Source: a virus. Taken from it: DNA of 44,674 nucleotides. Below are positions 40,946 through 44,674 of this stretch, piece after piece. The stretch is from positions 1-44,674 of IMG/VR virus record IMGVR_UViG_3300020433_001568, one strand, 5' to 3'. The notes beneath the pieces were generated by a model. It made no database searches, had not been told where the DNA came from, and saw only the letters and a list, made by a program, of their open reading frames with translations. The position numbers and the translations under genes were made by a program. Each line of letters starts with the position of its first letter. Position 1 is the stretch's first letter.

Positions 40946-41987
40946 CTTCTTTTGAAATACCTAATACTCTGGCTTTCCAGTCTGGCATAGATTCCAACCT
41001 ATCAGCTTCTTCTCGTGCAGCCTGCTTTTGTAGTTCTGCAATTTTAATCATTACCTCTCGCTCTTCTTCTTCTTGAAACAATTGAACTAAAGCAAGTATA
41101 TTTGCATTTTGTTGTTGTTTGCTAGAAATTCTTTTGGATCTATCTCCTTGCAATTTTTGGATCAAAGATTCCATTCGTTTTTCGCATTGGTTATATTCTT
41201 CACTTTTTGTTTTTAAAAGCTCTGCAAGTCTCACAGTTAGGTCTTGTTGATCTTCAGCCTCATCAAACATTCGATTTAATTTATTGATTGCGCTTTGTAT
41301 ATTTTTTAGATGAATATAATCTATACAAACATTGATATATAAATTAATTTCATCAGATGTTAAATCTGGTTTATCCCAAGTAGCTCGAACAAATTCTGCC
41401 TCAAACAAATCTCTATCTGCTTGACTGTCATAATTATTTATAATTTGTATAAATCTAGGAGAAGCAAGAAAAGCCCCCAATGCATCAATACTTCTTCTTT
41501 CTATAATGCTTAATTTTTCTTCATTGATAGATGTCTGAGCATAGTCATTTATTTTTTTAATTATTTTGCTTGCAGCTTTTGGAGGAGAATATCTTTTGTT
41601 AATTGCATCTTCAGATGGAGGTGTTTTAATATTCTCGTTTGCATCCACATAATCAAAAACAGCTTGATACTCTTTGCTGTTGTGAGTAACCCTGATGTTA
41701 GGAAACAGCACAGAGGCCGCTTGTGCGCAGGTCATACCGCTAGAAACAGACTGGTCGATAAATTCTTTTTGCTCAGACGAAAGCTGAATATCTTCTTTGG
41801 GGTAAACGTGCTTGGTTTCATATTCTATTTCGTTATTCAATAGAAACTTTCTAACCGCCCTACCCTGCTTACTTCTTCCATCAATCTTCTCTGCATCAGG
41901 AAAAGCCAGTCTAGTCAATTCGGTCAAATCGGTTATTGAGGCAGCGTGCTCTCTAATGATTTGTTTTTGTTCTTCAGTTAACTCCAT
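40935..41987 (-). CDS. Putative small terminase / HTH DNA-binding protein
   Basis: 350 residues, mostly helical. The N-terminal ~110 contain two similar helix-turn-helix-like units (ITDLTELTRLAFPDAEKIDG and GMTCAQAASVLFPNIRV with AVFDYV after). The centre (140-240) is helical, and the C-terminus is a long coiled coil (LAELLKTKSEEYNQCEKRME onward). Its location two genes before terL, with overlapping starts and stops (11 bases downstream, 10 upstream), and the DNA-binding plus oligomerisation layout fit a small terminase, although it is longer than usual for one. A transcription factor paired with the sigma-like gene is the alternative. Confidence 0.5.
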   Translation of the reverse strand: MELTEEQKQIIREHAASITDLTELTRLAFPDAEKIDGRSKQGRAVRKFLLNNEIEYETKHVYPKEDIQLSSEQKEFIDQSVSSGMTCAQAASVLFPNIRVTHNSKEYQAVFDYVDANENIKTPPSEDAINKRYSPPKAASKIIKKINDYAQTSINEEKLSIIERRSIDALGAFLASPRFIQIINNYDSQADRDLFEAEFVRATWDKPDLTSDEINLYINVCIDYIHLKNIQSAINKLNRMFDEAEDQQDLTVRLAELLKTKSEEYNQCEKRMESLIQKLQGDRSKRISSKQQQNANILALVQLFQEEEEREVMIKIAELQKQAAREEADRLESMPDWKARVLGISKEDVI

Positions 41988-42721
41988 GGAGTAGTTGCCC
42001 TAACAGTTATGATGTCTTGCGTTTTCAATATTTCTTGAGCCTTTTGTTTAAATATTTTTTTAAGATTTTTAATCTGTTTATATCCCGCTTTTCTTCCCTT
42101 TTCGCTTGTCTTGTAACCCATTTTTTTTGCTACCTCTTCTTCATCCATATGTTTAACAAATAACAATTCGTAAACTTGATATTGTTTTGCCGATAAATCT
42201 TTTTTCATATGTTGATTTAATTTATCTTGAGCTTCTATAATATCAAAATTTTGATCTGGCATAGCGGAAACTTCGTGAGAATGATTTTCTAAAGCTAGAG
42301 CCATCTTTATTCCATATGCTGGTTTTTTTGTTCTTTCCCATTTGGCGTATAAAGGGCAAGTAGAATCTTGAAGGCCGCTTTTAGTAAATCCACATAAAGA
42401 AGCCTCTCCACCACCTTTGGTTGCGCACGATTGATTGAATGGACAATTTAAGCATGGTCGCACAAAATTACTGTAGTTATTACGCAATATATTTTTCATT
42501 TGATTTGTAATAATTTTATTTATCCAGGGCTTCAAAGATCTAGACTGATCCCATTGATGCCATTTTTTATAGATATGAGCTTTAATTATTTGTTCTACAT
42601 CTTCAAAGTCGAACCAAGCTAAAGAGTCGAGAAACCACTTGCCCCTTCTCTTTTTTATTTCTGTATCAATTTCTTCGGCTTTATCTTCGTAAGTAAAATT
42701 ACTTTTTTCTTGGTCTTCCAC
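41978..42721 (-). CDS. Sigma-70-family-like factor with Cys-rich insert
   Basis: 247 residues. Region 2-like sequence spans about 25-82 (DFEDVEQIIKAHIYKKWHQW, LKPWINKIITNQMKNILRNN). A Cys-rich insert follows at 90-122 (Cys90, 93, 99, 110, 122; CLNCPFNQSC), probably binding zinc or an Fe-S cluster. Region 4-like helix-turn-helix spans ~176-225 (LSAKQYQVYELLFVKHMDEE, EVAKKMGYKTSEKGRKAGYK). It likely guides host RNA polymerase to phage promoters; the GTG-TAnnnn class is the obvious candidate target. The GTG start at 42721 lies inside the upstream zinc-ribbon gene (23-base overlap). Confidence 0.72.
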   Translation of the reverse strand: MEDQEKSNFTYEDKAEEIDTEIKKRRGKWFLDSLAWFDFEDVEQIIKAHIYKKWHQWDQSRSLKPWINKIITNQMKNILRNNYSNFVRPCLNCPFNQSCATKGGGEASLCGFTKSGLQDSTCPLYAKWERTKKPAYGIKMALALENHSHEVSAMPDQNFDIIEAQDKLNQHMKKDLSAKQYQVYELLFVKHMDEEEVAKKMGYKTSEKGRKAGYKQIKNLKKIFKQKAQEILKTQDIITVRATTPWS

Positions 42722-43064
42722 GCTTTGCTAGTTTTTTTGGTTTTGGCGCTTCTGACTGTTTCATTTCCTCTATCTGCTCTTCAGACGGCAATACATCTTT
42801 TAAATCAAATGAAATCTTGTCCACTTCTATGCTGTACGACAGCTTAGATATTTCTGGTACGTCAAAAATGTCTAATCCATCTGGATCATAAGATTCATCA
42901 TTGATTTGCGCTCTGCGCGTCGTTGATCTTGCAGCTGTTTTAGATTTTTTTTGCTTTGCCGCAGATAAGATATTTAAACTCTCACCACAACCACCACAAA
43001 ATTTAGGTGCTTGTATTGAGTACATATTTTTAAAACCACAGTGTGGACAGTAAGAAAAAGCCAT
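42699..43064 (-). CDS. Zinc-ribbon protein with AT-hook tail
   Basis: 121 residues. The N-terminal zinc ribbon is CPHCG (Cys6, Cys9) and CGGCG (Cys23, Cys26). The middle is acidic (DESYDPDGLDIFDVPEI), and the C-terminus is an AT-hook-like KRGRPRKK that would bind the minor groove of AT-rich DNA. Zinc ribbon plus AT-hook next to a sigma-like gene suggests a transcription factor or coactivator, but a DNA-condensing or packaging role is possible. It has a strong promoter (TTGATA-N16-TATAAT) eight bases before ATG and heads the operon with the sigma-like and terminase genes. Confidence 0.7.
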   Translation of the reverse strand: MAFSYCPHCGFKNMYSIQAPKFCGGCGESLNILSAAKQKKSKTAARSTTRRAQINDESYDPDGLDIFDVPEISKLSYSIEVDKISFDLKDVLPSEEQIEEMKQSEAPKPKKLAKRGRPRKK

Positions 43065-43072
43065 AACTATAT

Positions 43073-43100
43073 ATTATAGTAAAAAATAAAATTATATCAA
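43073..43100 (-). promoter_or_regulatory. Sigma70 promoter for zinc-ribbon/sigma/terminase operon
   Basis: Minus strand: TTGATA (43100-43095), 16-bp spacer, TATAAT (43078-43073), eight bases, ATG at 43064. One mismatch to consensus in total. The -35 overlaps the end of the GAF gene. Confidence 0.75.
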
Positions 43101-43682
43101 ATAACCGCTAATAACGCGAGCCTGTTTTCTCACAAAGTCTTCTACATCAGGGCCCCAAGACCTTTTCTCTTTAACATACTCTAAGCAAATAACTCCAAGT
43201 ATTTTTCCATTTAAAGTTTTTACAGGTCTAGCAAACATACTTTGCACACCCTTTTGCTCAAGGAAAGATTTAAAACCTATATCTTCGTTATAATTTTCTG
43301 TATCACTACATACAAAAGTTTTATTTTCTGCTATATCCTTGACCATTGCATGAAAATTTGAAATTCTTATGTTTTGCAGAGAATGACACTCCGAGCTAAT
43401 CCCCTCGCTTATAACCTCGTAAGTACAACTTAATTTTTGCTGACCCCTACCAGAGAAATAATGCTCTCCATTATGAAACTCCATAACGTATGCCCTATCA
43501 CAATCTGTTTCATTCATAACAAAATCTAAAGCCGCAATAATATTACTATGAGCAGATGGATCATAATTGAACTCTTTACTCTTTTTTTCATCGTATTTTA
43601 CCTTTAACCACATGCCCAAAACAGCCGTAACGGCCGAAACAACACCGGTTAACACGCTAATTATATCTAATCCAATATTCAT
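43092..43682 (-). CDS. Membrane-anchored GAF-domain protein
   Basis: 196 residues. One transmembrane helix at about 5-27 (LDIISVLTGVVSAVTAVLGM) is followed by a basic segment (KVKYDEKKSK), so the soluble part is probably cytoplasmic. A GAF domain at ~48-190 (NIIAALDFVMNETDCDRAYV, MEFHNGEHYFSG, MFARPVKTLNGKILGVICLE) ends in a helix. GAF domains bind small ligands such as cyclic nucleotides, haem or oxidants; no partner enzyme domain is attached. It is ATGA-coupled to the lipoprotein gene and lies within the holin/lysis group, so sensing that times lysis or superinfection is a plausible but untested idea. Confidence 0.76.
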   Translation of the reverse strand: MNIGLDIISVLTGVVSAVTAVLGMWLKVKYDEKKSKEFNYDPSAHSNIIAALDFVMNETDCDRAYVMEFHNGEHYFSGRGQQKLSCTYEVISEGISSECHSLQNIRISNFHAMVKDIAENKTFVCSDTENYNEDIGFKSFLEQKGVQSMFARPVKTLNGKILGVICLEYVKEKRSWGPDVEDFVRKQARVISGYLI

Positions 43683-43906
43683 TTTTTAAAAAGTAACGGA
43701 GCAAAACAAAACAAACAGACAGATGCCACAATGATACCGAACCAGGTCCATGGAGCAACGGGATCATAATCATTTGCTTGCCTTACAATAGATAATACAT
43801 TATCAGGTTCAATTGTAGAATTTATTTCTTTTAAATCCTCTTGTTTCTGTAAAAATTTTTTTGCACACCCGTTAAAAAATAATAAAGATAATAATAAAAA
43901 TCTCAT
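43679..43906 (-). CDS. Small lipoprotein with C-terminal membrane helix
   Basis: 75 residues from ATG 43906, which overlaps the upstream stop (ATGA). MRFLLLSLLFFNGCAKK is a short signal with lipobox FNGC. After a soluble middle (LQKQEDLKEINSTIEPDNVL) comes a membrane helix (WTWFGIIVASVCLFCFAPLL) ending FKK. A longer in-frame start at 44026 lies inside the holin-like gene and is not used. Position after a holin-like gene suggests an outer-membrane spanin (Rz1-like), but the C-terminal membrane helix is atypical for that class. Confidence 0.62.
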   Translation of the reverse strand: MRFLLLSLLFFNGCAKKFLQKQEDLKEINSTIEPDNVLSIVRQANDYDPVAPWTWFGIIVASVCLFCFAPLLFKK

Positions 43907-44337
43907 CGTCTCTTGCTGGGTATAGCATAAAATCCTACAACCATAAAACATAAATCCATAAAAGATGCCAACATTAGACCTCCGGTCATTTGCACCATCT
44001 CCCACTCCTTGCTCCCAAATAGCCAACTAAAAAATCCAAATTTAGCACCGTCTCCCTTGGGAACGATAAGGTTATATGTTATATCAGGGTTCATTGCATA
44101 GTATATCATCAGGAAACACATGGTAAAGGTAATACTCATGAAAAGCACTCGTCTTGTCACCTGTACAAAAGGATCTTTTGCGTTTTCTGATTGACTCTTA
44201 ATCAAAGCGTCCAGCATTTTCTCATCTCTGGCTGCTAAAGCAAGTTGATCTTGTCTTTTTTGTTCTAACCACGCGTTTATCAAATTGCAGCCAAGCTTTA
44301 TTCCTGCTCCAATTATAGTATTAAGGATTGGTCCCAT
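43903..44337 (-). CDS. Holin-like membrane protein
   Basis: 144 residues from ATG 44337, chosen because GGAAAGGA lies eight bases before it. MGPILNTIIGAGIKLGCNLI is a first hydrophobic helix, then a charged linker (NAWLEQKRQDQLALAARDEK), two membrane helices (VLFMSITFTMCFLMIYYAM; MTGGLMLASFMDLCFMVVGF) and a basic tail (SKRR). The layout recalls the three-helix holin family of gene-transfer agents. It would open the inner membrane for lysis. The gene overlaps the EPKP gene by 17 bases and the lipoprotein gene by four. Confidence 0.65.
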   Translation of the reverse strand: MGPILNTIIGAGIKLGCNLINAWLEQKRQDQLALAARDEKMLDALIKSQSENAKDPFVQVTRRVLFMSITFTMCFLMIYYAMNPDITYNLIVPKGDGAKFGFFSWLFGSKEWEMVQMTGGLMLASFMDLCFMVVGFYAIPSKRR

Positions 44338-44674
44338 TTTTATTTTTCCTTTCCATTTCTTCTTCGAATCTTTTGTCCCAATCAATAGGCTCTTCTTTAT
44401 TGCATTGAATTACTCCAAATGTGCTTAGACCAGCTGTAATTAACAAACCAACGCCCATTAATATTTTTCTCCATAGTTCTGCATGGATTGCATCTTCGGA
44501 ATCTGACTCTTCCTCTGGATATGGATGTGGTATATCTGGCTCTGGCTTGGGCTCTGGCTTGGGCTCTGGCTTGGGCTCTGGCTTGGGCTCTGGCTTGGGC
44601 TCTGGCTTGGGCTCTGGCTTGGGCTCTGGCTTGGGCTCTGGCTTGGGCTCTGGCTTGGGCTCTGGCTTGGGCTC
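44321..44674 (-). CDS. EPKP-repeat membrane protein (5' part outside window)
   Basis: Partial: open at the window edge, so the N-terminus is missing. The visible 117 residues begin with about 11 EPKP repeats, then an acidic stretch (DIPHPYPEEESDSEDAIHAE), one membrane helix (LMGVGLLITAGLSTFGVIQC) and a charged end (WDKRFEEEMERKNKNG). Glu-Pro-Lys-Pro runs form stiff extended rods, as in TonB, and could span the periplasm. The missing part may carry an enzyme such as a muralytic domain. The gene overlaps the holin-like gene by 17 bases and is probably part of the lysis group. Confidence 0.65.
   Translation of the reverse strand, partial: EPKPEPKPEPKPEPKPEPKPEPKPEPKPEPKPEPKPEPKPEPKPEPDIPHPYPEEESDSEDAIHAELWRKILMGVGLLITAGLSTFGVIQCNKEEPIDWDKRFEEEMERKNKNGTNP
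44538..44674 (-). repeat. 12-bp tandem repeat encoding EPKP
   Basis: The unit GGCTCTGGCTTG on the plus strand (GAGCCCAAGCCA on the coding strand) repeats about 11.4 times without visible mismatch up to the window edge. Being a multiple of three, changes in copy number would keep the frame and alter only rod length. Confidence 0.95.

Noticed and set aside
43679-44026. Long form of the lipoprotein gene starting at 44026
   Set aside because: The extra 40 residues are read out of frame through the holin-like gene, and the internal ATG at 43906 gives a clean lipoprotein signal with an ATGA overlap.
44538-44674. CRISPR-like array
   Set aside because: Repeats are contiguous 12-mers with no spacers and encode an in-frame EPKP run.
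1-44674. tRNA genes, integrase or attachment sites
   Set aside because: No cloverleaf-like segment, tyrosine or serine recombinase, or flanking direct repeats were found, so lysogeny is not supported from this window.

Overview
The window is a densely packed, AT-rich piece of a tailed double-stranded DNA phage genome (Caudoviricetes, HK97-fold capsid). It contains portal, major capsid protein, protease-scaffold, large terminase, replicative helicase, primase, RecA, DNA polymerase, ribonucleotide reductase and lysis-type genes. No gap between genes exceeds about 120 bases, and I saw no tRNA, rRNA, CRISPR array, insertion sequence or integrase. The host is inferred, not shown. Two neighbouring genes (DUF1549/DUF1553 and DUF1501) belong to families expanded in Planctomycetes, Verrucomicrobia and Lentisphaerae, and NrdB has chlamydial-type class Ic signatures. 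I therefore suspect a PVC-superphylum host, probably aquatic.

Layout. 1-1321 (+): end of a tail fibre, a J-domain protein and a small protein. 1328-5809 (-): LamG and fibre proteins and the portal. 5810-5903: a divergent regulatory region rich in inverted repeats. 5904-15365 (+): membrane coiled-coil protein, RecA, PD-(D/E)XK nuclease, DnaB helicase, primase, RecB-like nuclease, Nudix and GDP-mannose dehydratase, mostly overlapping end to start. 15407-19076 (+): Lys-rich DUF5824-like protein, LamG fibre protein, HNH nuclease, HSP20. 19098-22547: a cargo cassette with its own consensus promoter, bounded by two terminators and encoding two predicted exported PVC-type proteins. 22578-26104 (-): NrdB and NrdA. 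26215-33156 (+): a split DNA polymerase III (PHP protein, SET protein, DEDDh exonuclease, DnaE core), then a ClpC-like ATPase. 33137-44674 (-): head and packaging genes, a sigma-like factor, a zinc-ribbon/AT-hook protein, and a membrane/lysis group ending in an EPKP repeat cut by the window edge.

Expression. The start sites form a pattern. Many genes begin 5 to 8 bases after a -10-like hexamer, so the transcript would start at or next to the start codon (leaderless). One class has a good -35 (TTGACA/T, 16-17 bp spacer, then TAnnnT). The other has little or no -35 but a fixed GTG-TAnnnn-N5-ATG arrangement. The sigma-like gene at 41978-42721 could read the second class. A few genes, such as the major capsid gene and the holin-like gene, have ordinary Shine-Dalgarno sequences.

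Most notable: the DUF1549/1553-DUF1501 cassette, the leaderless promoter grammar, the four-gene split polymerase with an embedded SET gene, the NrdB with Val where the radical Tyr would be, the ClpC that keeps a ClpP-docking-like VGF loop, the zinc-finger/ERCC4 nuclease beside terminase, and the EPKP-rod membrane protein in the lysis group.
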